Source: Candidatus Krumholzibacteriota bacterium (GTDB lineage: Bacteria > Krumholzibacteriota > Krumholzibacteriia > Krumholzibacteriales > WJIX01). Taken from it: 64,000 nucleotides of DNA. A program made the position numbers and the translations under genes. Below the pieces are notes generated by a model. The model was not told the origin of the DNA and searched no databases. It was given only the letters and a program-made list of their open reading frames with translations. The first letter of the stretch is position 1. Every line of letters starts with the position of its first letter. The stretch is taken from contig JAXHNR010000001.1 of assembly GCA_034520215.1 (NCBI GenBank), positions 668,560-732,559 on the forward strand, in the 5' to 3' direction. This document shows, one piece after another, positions 34,416 through 42,316 of this stretch.

Positions 34416-34886
34416 ATGAGAGAAGTTGTTGTAAGCGCTTTAGCTATGGATAAAGAACGGGAATATCCAGTGGTACTTCTAAAGGCTTCCGAGAAGAGCG
34501 CGGTGTTGCCGATTTGGATTGGTCCCGCGGAGGCCTCCTCGATATTTACCGTTTTAGCTGGAAAATCATTTCAAAGACCAATGACACACGATCTTATGCG
34601 GATTATTGTGGACGTCCTCGAAGCTGAAGTAAGTAGTGTGGAAATAACCGGAATTTCAAAAAATACCTATTTTGCCAGGATTGTTCTGAGGCGGGATGAA
34701 GATATTTTCTATGTGGATGCCAGACCGAGTGATTCGATTGCTCTTGCTCTGCGTTGCAAAGCTTCTATTTTTGTGGACAATGATCTTTTCGATGAATATT
34801 CCAGGAAGATGTCTATCAAGAAGGACGACGAGGAGGGACATCTTGACAGAATTGACCCTGAAGATTTCGGGTTTTTTGATTTGTAG
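34416..34886 (+). CDS. Bifunctional nuclease family protein (DUF151)
   Basis: A 156-residue protein of the BFN/DUF151 family: MREVVVSALAMDKEREYPVVLLK, VLPIWIGPAEASSIFTVLAGKSFQRPMTHDLM and YFARIVLRRDEDIFYVDARPSDSIALALRCKASIFV. Members have been described as bifunctional DNase/RNase enzymes in plants and bacteria. The length is typical. The gene starts 17 bases after the PPIase lipoprotein and the next gene follows after 55 bases. Its context gives no hint of function. Confidence 0.85.
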   Translation: MREVVVSALAMDKEREYPVVLLKASEKSAVLPIWIGPAEASSIFTVLAGKSFQRPMTHDLMRIIVDVLEAEVSSVEITGISKNTYFARIVLRRDEDIFYVDARPSDSIALALRCKASIFVDNDLFDEYSRKMSIKKDDEEGHLDRIDPEDFGFFDL

Positions 34887-34941
34887 CCGGAAAAATATGT
34901 TTATACGTAAATATTGAGTTTTCTTTGAATAAGAACTGATT

Positions 34942-36663
34942 ATGAAAATATTCATTATTCTATCTTGCTGTTTGATCCTTTTTTCCTGCGCTCTTTTTCC
35001 CCCTTCAGGAAAAGAGACAGAAGATCTAAGCAAAGACGAAGAAGCATTAATCACGAAAATAAGAACCCTTCTTTTTGAAGGTGATATTAACGGCGCGATC
35101 GAATCCGGCAGGCGCTATCTACTGCGTTACGCGGACAGTGAGAATGCAGGTAAAGTCCGTGTTTATGTGGGCAGGGCTAATTTGAAACTGGGCCACACTG
35201 ACCGGGCGATCGAAGTCTTAAGTCCAATTTTTAAAGAAGATCATCCGGACAGATTAAAAATCAAAGCTTATCTTATCACCGCTGAAGCCCAAATGGCCAA
35301 GGGGAAAATATCCAACGCGACAGAGAATATTTTGAAGGCTTCAATACTGGATATAAGTGAATCTCAGTTATATAAAGCTAAAGAATTACTTTCTGAAGAA
35401 GAAAAAATGCTGACTTTAGCAGATCTTGAGAATATGGCAGAAAAATATAATTCATCTCCACTTCTTTTTTTTATGCTGGAGAGGAGTCTGAAATTATCCG
35501 AGAGGGGGGCGGATAAGGATTATAAAGATAGAATAGTAGAATTGATTTCCCGGTATACAGGCGCTGATTTACCTGAAAATAAGGGATTGGAAAGGGGAAT
35601 TCGGAAGCGGGAATTATCTCCCTTCAGGATAGGCGTTATATGCCCGCTAACCGGCAGGTTTTCAAAACTCGGGGAATCTTTCGCTAACGGAGCAATCCTC
35701 GCTTTGAAAGAAGCCAGGAAAAGGGGTGTCCGCGGTGTTGAGATTGTTGTTGGAGATACAAAAGCGAATTCTCTTGAAGCTTACTTAGTAGCCGAAAGAC
35801 TTATAAAGGAAGAGGATGTTGATGTGATAATCGGGGCTATTTCAAGTTCTTCTACTGTAGCCGCGGCGCAGGTTGCTCAGGCTCGCAAGAGAATACTGTT
35901 TTCTCCAGTTGCCCCCGAAAGAGGGATCGATGATATCGGTGATTACATATTCCAGGATTTGAGAAATTATGAATCTGAAATAATTGCCGTCGCTAAAGTT
36001 GCCTGTAGAGAACTCGGAATAAAAAGGATTGCTTTACTTGCTTCAGATAATCAATTAAACAGGAGAATCGAGTTATTGCTTAGAGCTGAAGTAGAAAGAG
36101 AAGGAGGAAATATCTGTTTGGCTGATTATTATAAGGAGGGGGATACCGATTTTAAAGAAAATATCGATAGAATAAGGGCGGCTTCTCCCGAAGCACTTTT
36201 TATTCCTTCAGATAAAGATGACCTGGTTTTGATATTGCCCCAGCTTTCATTTTATGAATTCGGAGTACAGCTGCTCGGCTTGAGTAGTTGGGATTTTGAT
36301 GATTTGATACGGATGACTGGAAAAGATATGACAGGGGCTTTATTTCCCGCGAAAACGAGCACCAATGACGAACGCGAATTATACAACTCAGCGGCTGCTT
36401 ACACGGGACAGTCCGAGGAAGCCGCCAACCGTTTTGAAATCAAAGGATACGCGGGAGCTAAAAAAATCATCGATCTTCTAACTGTTGAAATAGAGGATAT
36501 GAACTTACGTGAAAAGATGGAGTATCTGTTGAATAACAGGAAGCACCAATATCTTAAGAGCATATCGGACAAAGGCATTTTATTCTACACGGTAAGAAAT
36601 GCCGAGAAAGTACCGTTTTTATCTCATAAAAGCAACCAAGCGGATAAAAACAGAGAACACTGA
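34942..36663 (+). CDS. LpoA-like lipoprotein with TPRs and periplasmic-binding-protein fold
   Basis: A 573-residue lipoprotein with lipobox ILFSC (Cys16). The N-terminal ~200 residues are helical TPR-like repeats (KIRTLLFEGDINGAIESGRRYLL; GKVRVYVGRANLKLGHTDRAIEVL). From about 228 a type I periplasmic-binding-protein fold begins: FRIGVICPLTGRFSKLGESFANGAILALKEA, then VDVIIGAISSSSTVAAAQVAQ and KRIALLASDN. This is the layout of LpoA (penicillin-binding-protein activator) and of ABC leucine-type receptors; fused to lipoprotein TPRs, LpoA fits better. A role in stimulating peptidoglycan synthesis is inferred and gains support from the amidase gene convergent at its 3' end. Confidence 0.75.
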   Translation: MKIFIILSCCLILFSCALFPPSGKETEDLSKDEEALITKIRTLLFEGDINGAIESGRRYLLRYADSENAGKVRVYVGRANLKLGHTDRAIEVLSPIFKEDHPDRLKIKAYLITAEAQMAKGKISNATENILKASILDISESQLYKAKELLSEEEKMLTLADLENMAEKYNSSPLLFFMLERSLKLSERGADKDYKDRIVELISRYTGADLPENKGLERGIRKRELSPFRIGVICPLTGRFSKLGESFANGAILALKEARKRGVRGVEIVVGDTKANSLEAYLVAERLIKEEDVDVIIGAISSSSTVAAAQVAQARKRILFSPVAPERGIDDIGDYIFQDLRNYESEIIAVAKVACRELGIKRIALLASDNQLNRRIELLLRAEVEREGGNICLADYYKEGDTDFKENIDRIRAASPEALFIPSDKDDLVLILPQLSFYEFGVQLLGLSSWDFDDLIRMTGKDMTGALFPAKTSTNDERELYNSAAAYTGQSEEAANRFEIKGYAGAKKIIDLLTVEIEDMNLREKMEYLLNNRKHQYLKSISDKGILFYTVRNAEKVPFLSHKSNQADKNREH

Positions 36664-36720
36664 CCTTTTAAGTACTTCGAGTATATGTTATGTTGCGGGA
36701 TATGATCAATAAACTGCCGA

Positions 36721-39090
36721 TCAATCATCTTTCAATTCAATTAATATTTCATTTTCCGTCTCAGCTTGAACATCATACATTCCCCAGCGATACTCTTCGC
36801 CGCGAGTTTGAACAACGATCATATGTTTTCCGGGGTCAATATGGCTGAAAACCGCTATTCCCCTGTCATTTGTCGGTAGTGTAAGAAGATTATCGACGGT
36901 TACGTATACATCAGGTATACCACGTCCTTTAGAGGTTATTTTGATTTTTACCGGATTAAATTCAGCGTGGTCAGCGTTGAAATAATTCAGGATAGATGAA
37001 AATATATTTTCGCTTATCAGATTTATATAATCAGGATCGGAGGCAATTTCTTCAAATTCTTTTTCATCCAGCGACGTGAAATGGATTTCACAGGCGGGGC
37101 AGGATGTCTGTGAAAGAAGTGAGCTCGCTGAACTTTTTATTACACCGCTTTCGGCCAGGTAGAGTCCTTCGAGGTTGGAGTTAATGATAGCAGCTATTTT
37201 TGTTCCTCCTTGGCTGTCGGGATAGTGCCTGATCGAGAAGGCGCCCTTAGCATTATCCAATTTCAAGTCGTGGTTGATCTGGATTGACAGCTCCGGATAG
37301 AAGCGGTTTATACCTGCGATTCTTTCCTGCTGCGATAGAGTTTCTTCCCCTTCTCTGGTTAAATACACAAAGGCTCCGGAAGTTTTTAAAATATTACTTA
37401 CTTGTTTGGCTATTCTCAGATTTATGGAACTTTCTTTAATCATCTTCTTACCTGAAGTTCCGCCGTACGCTCCACCGCAGGCGGGATCTATAGCAATTCT
37501 TCGTGAGTTTAATTTTCCCTCAAATAAAGGAGGAAGTTTTATAACTATCGTCTCTTTCCCCTCAGAAAAAGCATTGATGTCGGTTGTAAACGGTTTGAAC
37601 CCTCCCGCTATTATCAGAGGGTTTATCTTTGGAAGGGAATCGGGAAGATGAACGATTCCATTTCCGTCACCTTTTAGCGTATGGCTGTTTTTACCCGTAT
37701 AAACCAAGGGGAAAGGTATTACGCTATTATCCCCCGAGCTTACGATTTTCAGGGTTCTGGTTTTAGAGGGGGCAAATTGGGGAAAGTAGAGAGTATCATT
37801 TCTACCTGATATATCGACAGTAAAATTCCCCGGTAGAAGGGATTCTTTTACACAAAAGGAGAGCATTCCGTTATTGCATTCCTCCGAATATTTCTTCTCG
37901 GAGTCCAGAGGTGAAATTAAAGCGTGAGATCCGTCGATTATGGGATTGCCGAATTTATCAAGTATTTTAACAGAAAGAATAATATTTTTATCTGAGCCGC
38001 GTTTGGGAGGAAGGGGCAGAAAATGCACCGGAGGCCGGTTTAATACAAAAGTATGCAAACCGCTTGTAGCAGTTGCTCCTCTTACACTTTTGACGCTTGC
38101 CCGGACTGTATGAATTTTGTTCGGAGTATCGGAAGTGATGCCGAAATGAAGTGTTTGAGTGTTTATGTCTAAGGACGGTTTATTTGCTTTTCCGTCAAAA
38201 TATATTGTTGATGAAGCGGGGTCGATTGGTATATTATTTCCCCTCTTTATTTTGAAAACAATATTATTATTACTATAAACAGTATCAGCTTGAGTCGATA
38301 TTAATTTTAATACGGGTACTCCCCTTGAAAAATAATTTACCAGAGCGATAAAGTAACTTTCAGCTTCGAGTTGCTGCTTGGAAGACAATTTCAATTTACC
38401 CTCTACCGCCGGATTGGATATATAGCTTGCTTCACCCAGAATCGACGCCTGTCCGGTTGAATTCCTCAGGACATAGTAATTCCCGGGATTTATTCTTGAG
38501 TTTTCTATGCCGAGATTCCTTGCCAGATGAAGTCTGACCAATTGAGCAAGCTCAAGTGAAGCCCCTGAGTCCTTGCTGTTATAGTAGATTTCAATTCTGT
38601 TTTTATCTCTTTTGACGGGGAGTGTTGAATTATGATGAATTGAAATAAATACTTCGGGGTTGTAAGAATTGGCTTCTTCAACCCGGGCTTTAAGGTCGTC
38701 TTTAAGATCTTTGGAATCCTCTGAGAGGAAATCACGGTCAGTTGTTCTTGTCAATTTAACGTCAGCGCCGGCTTCATCAAGCAAACCCCAGAGGTAAAGC
38801 GCTACTCCCAGATTTACTTCCGCTTCGGACAGACTGTCTGCTCCCAGGGCGCCTTTAAAATTACCGCCGTGCCCGGGATCTATAACTATTTTTCTATCCA
38901 CGAGAACCCTTTGTTCAAGGGTTGGTCTTTTTTCGGATAGAGATGAATACAGTCTAATATATTTTGAATGTCTTGAAGCGCAGCCCGCGTATAACAACAG
39001 GGCTGCCGCGGCGAATATTGTGTAAAATGCTAGTCTCTTACGGTTCTTTAAACACAGTTTTCCAAAAGAGATCAAGAAATTCTTTTCCAT
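36721..39090 (-). CDS. Lipoprotein N-acetylmuramoyl-L-alanine amidase with a second, degenerate amidase domain
   Basis: A 789-residue lipoprotein: N-terminal hydrophobic segment with lipobox YAGC (Cys37), then an Amidase_3 domain with the zinc residues His74 (DPGHGG), Glu89 (SEAEVNL) and His152 (SIHHN) and the catalytic Glu near 213 (LGEASYISN), so domain one should be active. A middle region of beta-sandwich-like repeats follows. A second Amidase_3-like domain starts near 530: DPACGG has Cys538 where His is needed, and SIQIN has Gln604 in place of the second His, whereas the E-x4-L motif and the final Glu (PACEIHF) remain. It likely no longer hydrolyses. A short beta domain ends the protein (MIVVQTRGEEYRWGMYDVQ). 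Confidence 0.9.
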   Translation of the reverse strand: MEKNFLISFGKLCLKNRKRLAFYTIFAAAALLLYAGCASRHSKYIRLYSSLSEKRPTLEQRVLVDRKIVIDPGHGGNFKGALGADSLSEAEVNLGVALYLWGLLDEAGADVKLTRTTDRDFLSEDSKDLKDDLKARVEEANSYNPEVFISIHHNSTLPVKRDKNRIEIYYNSKDSGASLELAQLVRLHLARNLGIENSRINPGNYYVLRNSTGQASILGEASYISNPAVEGKLKLSSKQQLEAESYFIALVNYFSRGVPVLKLISTQADTVYSNNNIVFKIKRGNNIPIDPASSTIYFDGKANKPSLDINTQTLHFGITSDTPNKIHTVRASVKSVRGATATSGLHTFVLNRPPVHFLPLPPKRGSDKNIILSVKILDKFGNPIIDGSHALISPLDSEKKYSEECNNGMLSFCVKESLLPGNFTVDISGRNDTLYFPQFAPSKTRTLKIVSSGDNSVIPFPLVYTGKNSHTLKGDGNGIVHLPDSLPKINPLIIAGGFKPFTTDINAFSEGKETIVIKLPPLFEGKLNSRRIAIDPACGGAYGGTSGKKMIKESSINLRIAKQVSNILKTSGAFVYLTREGEETLSQQERIAGINRFYPELSIQINHDLKLDNAKGAFSIRHYPDSQGGTKIAAIINSNLEGLYLAESGVIKSSASSLLSQTSCPACEIHFTSLDEKEFEEIASDPDYINLISENIFSSILNYFNADHAEFNPVKIKITSKGRGIPDVYVTVDNLLTLPTNDRGIAVFSHIDPGKHMIVVQTRGEEYRWGMYDVQAETENEILIELKDD

Positions 39091-39153
39091 TCATTTCTCC
39101 TTTTATTATCTTTATCGAGTTCAGAGAAATTTATCTGAAAGGTCTATTTTAAT

Positions 39154-39183
39154 ATTCTAGACAAAGCCTCGTTATTGGTCCAA
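39154..39183 (-). promoter_or_regulatory. Promoter candidate for the amidase gene
   Basis: On the minus strand a -10 box TAGAAT (39159-39154) lies 18 bases from a poor -35 TTGGAC (39183-39178), about 64 bases upstream of the amidase start. It faces away from the selA promoter in the same 237-base gap. Confidence 0.35.
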
Positions 39184-39262
39184 GATACAATAGATGTGTG
39201 GAAATTGCAATCAAGCAATAATATGATGGACAGCAGACTTGTTCAATATATTGTGAAAGTTA

Positions 39263-39291
39263 TTGACTATACCCACAATATGTGGTAGAAA
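39263..39291 (+). promoter_or_regulatory. Promoter for selA with palindromic spacer
   Basis: -35 TTGACT (39263-39268), 17-base spacer and -10 TAGAAA (39286-39291), about 37 bases before the selA ATG. The spacer contains the palindrome CCACA-ATA-TGTGG (39273-39285), which could be an operator. Confidence 0.5.
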
Positions 39292-39327
39292 ATGGGAAAT
39301 TAAACCAACTCAGGTTTGTGAGGAAAT

Positions 39328-40746
39328 ATGAATTTACAAGTGCTTCTGAAAAGTTTGCCCTCAGTTGAAAAAGTACTTAAAGATGATCGTATAAATATTC
39401 TTATCACCCCCTTCTCAAGAAAGGGGGTTGTACAGCTGGTACGTCGGGCAATAAGTGGTTACCGCCGTGCTATTATCGAAGGTGAGGGAACTGTCTCCGG
39501 CAGGGAAGAAGATCTCACAGGCGCGATAGTAACAGAGGTTGTAGAGAAAGTTAAAAAGTTGACAGGGAGTGTCTCAAATAGAGTGATCAACGCTTCAGGA
39601 GTTGTGCTTTATACGAATCTTGGGAGAGCTGTACTGGGAGAGCAGGTAAAGGCTGAAATCAAAAAAGCTGCTTCCGGCTACATTGATTTGGAGATCGATC
39701 TTGAAACAGGTCAGAGAGTTAAGAGAGAGAGGCGCGCCGCAAAGCTGCTGTCCCTGATAACAGGAGCCTCCGACGCTCATATTGTAAATAATAACGCGGC
39801 CGCTGTCTTTCTTGCGGTAAATACTCTGGCGGAAAATGGGGCGATAGCCGTATCAAGAGGGGAACTCGTTGAAATTGGAGGAAGCTTTAGACTTCCGGAT
39901 ATACTATCAAAATCCGCGCGTAGAGTCATTGAAGTCGGGACAACGAACAGAACGCACATAAAAGATTATAAGAAAGCTATCCTGAATGGCGCGGATCTTT
40001 TATTAAAGGTGCATAAGAGTAATTATAGTATAACAGGTTATACTAATGAAGTTTCTTTAAAAGAACTGGTGGAACTTGGACGGGAGAATAACATTCCCGT
40101 TATGTATGATCAGGGTAGCGGATTATTGTATCCTATTGAAGCGGGGGAAATAGAGGGAGAAGAATCTATAAGTGAAATAATAGGGTCAGGGGTCGATCTG
40201 ATTTGTTTCAGCGCCGACAAAATGTTCGGGGGTCCGCAGGGCGGAATATTACTCGGTTCATCCGATTTGATTGAGAGTATGAGGAAGAATCATCTTTCAA
40301 GGGCGCTTAGAATTGACAAATTAACGCTCGCTGGTCTTGAGAAAGTCCTTATCCATTATTGGAATGGAGAATTGGAAAGTATTCCCGTGCTTGAATCGGT
40401 TAATATGAGCGCGGAAGAAATAAAAAAGAGAGCCGTGAATTTTTCAGAGTCGATTGAAGAAGAACTTTCCGGAAAGATTTCAATAAGTACTGTAGAGGGG
40501 CTATCTTCTGTGGGCGGAGGATCATTTCCAAATTATTCCTTGCGAAGTGAACTTGTTAAAATTACTCTTGCAGAAGGGAATCCGGATAGGTTTTCGGTTC
40601 TGCTGAGAAAGCAAGATCCCGCGGTTATCGTAAGAGTGAAAGGGGATTCTATATTTATAGACCTTCGGACTGTTAGTCATGATGAAGAAATTCTACTTAA
40701 GAAAGCAATTGTAAAGGGACTGCGAGATATTGCCTCGAGGGAGTGA
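39328..40746 (+). CDS. selA: L-seryl-tRNA(Sec) selenium transferase
   Basis: A 472-residue PLP enzyme converting Ser-tRNA(Sec) to Sec-tRNA(Sec) with selenophosphate. Visible: N-terminal LLKSLPSVEKVL, NASGVVLYTNLGRAVL, HIVNNNAAAVFLAVNTLA and the PLP lysine K298 in CFSADKMFGGPQGG. The ATG has a TGTGAGGAAAT ribosome site. It implies that the organism makes selenoproteins; selB, selC and selD are not in the window and I found no gene with a convincing in-frame UGA. The promoter just upstream carries a palindrome. The next gene overlaps slightly beyond its stop. Confidence 0.95.
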   Translation: MNLQVLLKSLPSVEKVLKDDRINILITPFSRKGVVQLVRRAISGYRRAIIEGEGTVSGREEDLTGAIVTEVVEKVKKLTGSVSNRVINASGVVLYTNLGRAVLGEQVKAEIKKAASGYIDLEIDLETGQRVKRERRAAKLLSLITGASDAHIVNNNAAAVFLAVNTLAENGAIAVSRGELVEIGGSFRLPDILSKSARRVIEVGTTNRTHIKDYKKAILNGADLLLKVHKSNYSITGYTNEVSLKELVELGRENNIPVMYDQGSGLLYPIEAGEIEGEESISEIIGSGVDLICFSADKMFGGPQGGILLGSSDLIESMRKNHLSRALRIDKLTLAGLEKVLIHYWNGELESIPVLESVNMSAEEIKKRAVNFSESIEEELSGKISISTVEGLSSVGGGSFPNYSLRSELVKITLAEGNPDRFSVLLRKQDPAVIVRVKGDSIFIDLRTVSHDEEILLKKAIVKGLRDIASRE

Positions 40747-40751
40747 TTTTA

Positions 40752-42287
40752 ATGACAAATAGTGATTCCAGAGACGATTCTCTGAGAAATAATGATGGAT
40801 ACGGCAGAGATGTTTACTCAATTTCCCTGAGTAAAGAAAAAATGATAAAGTTTATCGAGGAGGGGGATTATTCTTCTACAAATTATCTTGATCTTTACGA
40901 AGAAATAGGCAGAAAGCTGGAGGATAAAATCACAGAAAAGGGGTGTGTGTCATTTTTCCTTTTCTCTTTAGGTGAGGACAGGATTACAAGAGATTTTTCA
41001 GTTCTTCAACTTGCTCATTTCTTTTCCAGAAAGGGAAAAAAGCTCCTTATTGTGGATTGCGATTTTCTTAGTCCGGGTCTGAACGGGCTTGTTGACAATG
41101 TTGAAGAACTTGGGTTTCTTGATCTCCTTTTATACGGAAGTTCATTAAAGTCTGTGGCCAGACCGATTGGAATCGAAGGTGTTAAAACAATAGGTCCGGG
41201 GTCATTCCCCGTTTCAAGAACGGTTCCTTTCGCCACGAAGGAGTTTGACAGAGTAAATCATTTCCTTCGTGAAAGAAATGATGTTATTCTATATTGCTCC
41301 ACACTTTATTCAGACAGCAATGAAATAAATCCTCTTATTAAATTTGTTGATGACGCGGTTATTTCCTGCCGGGCTGAAGAATTTTCGAAGGGGAAGCTCA
41401 GAAAGATCCTGACTGATCTGGAAACATCCGGTTTTCCATCAGTAAAAACGATTTTTTTCGGCGGTTTATTAAGTGGGCAAGCCGTGGCAGGAAAAGAGGA
41501 AAAACGGCGGGAGGAAGAAGTTAAGAAGGAAGATATAAAAAAGAAAAAGAAGCTGGAAAGACAAGAAACTAAAGGGGAGATTGCAGATGGGGGGATAGGA
41601 GGCAAGGTTCCCTCGGATGGGGAATCCGGCGACATTGAATCCGGATTCATAGAGAAAACAGAAGAGATTGAACCTGAAGATGAATTTCCCGGAAGAAGGA
41701 TAAATCCGCTTCGAATAGTTCTGATAACTGCCGCTTTCTTTATAGTCGCTTTTGCGGCGTGGATGTTTATGAGGGGATGTTCGTCAAAAGAAAAGAGAAG
41801 TAGCGAGAGGATTAATAAAGCTGTTCAGACAATGCAGGAAGCCAGTAGAGATAACAAGAAAGATGTTAACGAAGATGCCGGTAAGAAAGAAGAGACAGAT
41901 ACAGAGAAAGAAAGCGGTGTAATTCCCGTGGCCGGAGTTGAAGATTCCCTGCAAGAAGCTTCTGAAAAAGAAGCCTCAGGGGTTTCTCCTGATGAGGCAG
42001 AAGCCTCTAAAGCGGATAAGATAGAAGAAGACGTAAAGCCGCCGGCGGATTATTATTCTGTTCACATAGCTTCATTCAGGGATATAAAGAACGCGGGGGA
42101 TGAGGCTGAGTATTTTGAGAAGAAAGGGTTTGATGTCTTTGTAACAGAAGTAACGGTTAAAGATACTAAATGGTTCCGCGTGTTGGTTGGAAGACACAAG
42201 ACAAAGAAGTTAGCAGGTATAACGAAGATGAAATTGCTGCCGTTGAAAAGAATTGGTTATGCTAGAGTGGTTAAAGTGGACAAATAA
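40752..42287 (+). CDS. ParA/MinD-like protein with transmembrane helix and SPOR domain
   Basis: A 511-residue membrane protein. Residues ~45-235 have the order of a ParA/MinD-type ATPase (LLIVDCDFLSPGLNGLV at 98-113 is the Walker B strand with the usual x-D-x-D-x-x-x-P pattern), but the P-loop is missing: at 68-80 the sequence is SFFLFSLGEDRIT instead of a GK[ST] loop. A charged coiled/linker region follows (KREEEVKKEDIKKKK type), then one transmembrane helix (IVLITAAFFIVAFAAWMFM), a long acidic stretch and a C-terminal SPOR domain (YYSVHIASFRDIKNAGDEAEYFEKK) which binds denuded peptidoglycan. Start ATG 40752 has GAGGGAG upstream. It stands between selA and smc. Confidence 0.8.
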   Translation: MTNSDSRDDSLRNNDGYGRDVYSISLSKEKMIKFIEEGDYSSTNYLDLYEEIGRKLEDKITEKGCVSFFLFSLGEDRITRDFSVLQLAHFFSRKGKKLLIVDCDFLSPGLNGLVDNVEELGFLDLLLYGSSLKSVARPIGIEGVKTIGPGSFPVSRTVPFATKEFDRVNHFLRERNDVILYCSTLYSDSNEINPLIKFVDDAVISCRAEEFSKGKLRKILTDLETSGFPSVKTIFFGGLLSGQAVAGKEEKRREEEVKKEDIKKKKKLERQETKGEIADGGIGGKVPSDGESGDIESGFIEKTEEIEPEDEFPGRRINPLRIVLITAAFFIVAFAAWMFMRGCSSKEKRSSERINKAVQTMQEASRDNKKDVNEDAGKKEETDTEKESGVIPVAGVEDSLQEASEKEASGVSPDEAEASKADKIEEDVKPPADYYSVHIASFRDIKNAGDEAEYFEKKGFDVFVTEVTVKDTKWFRVLVGRHKTKKLAGITKMKLLPLKRIGYARVVKVDK

Positions 42288-42316
42288 CTGGATTTAAACT
42301 TTGGAGGAAAATATAA

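Noticed and set aside
39091..42290. Selenoprotein gene near selA
   Set aside because: No in-frame UGA with coding continuity was found; all frames nearby end at ordinary stops.
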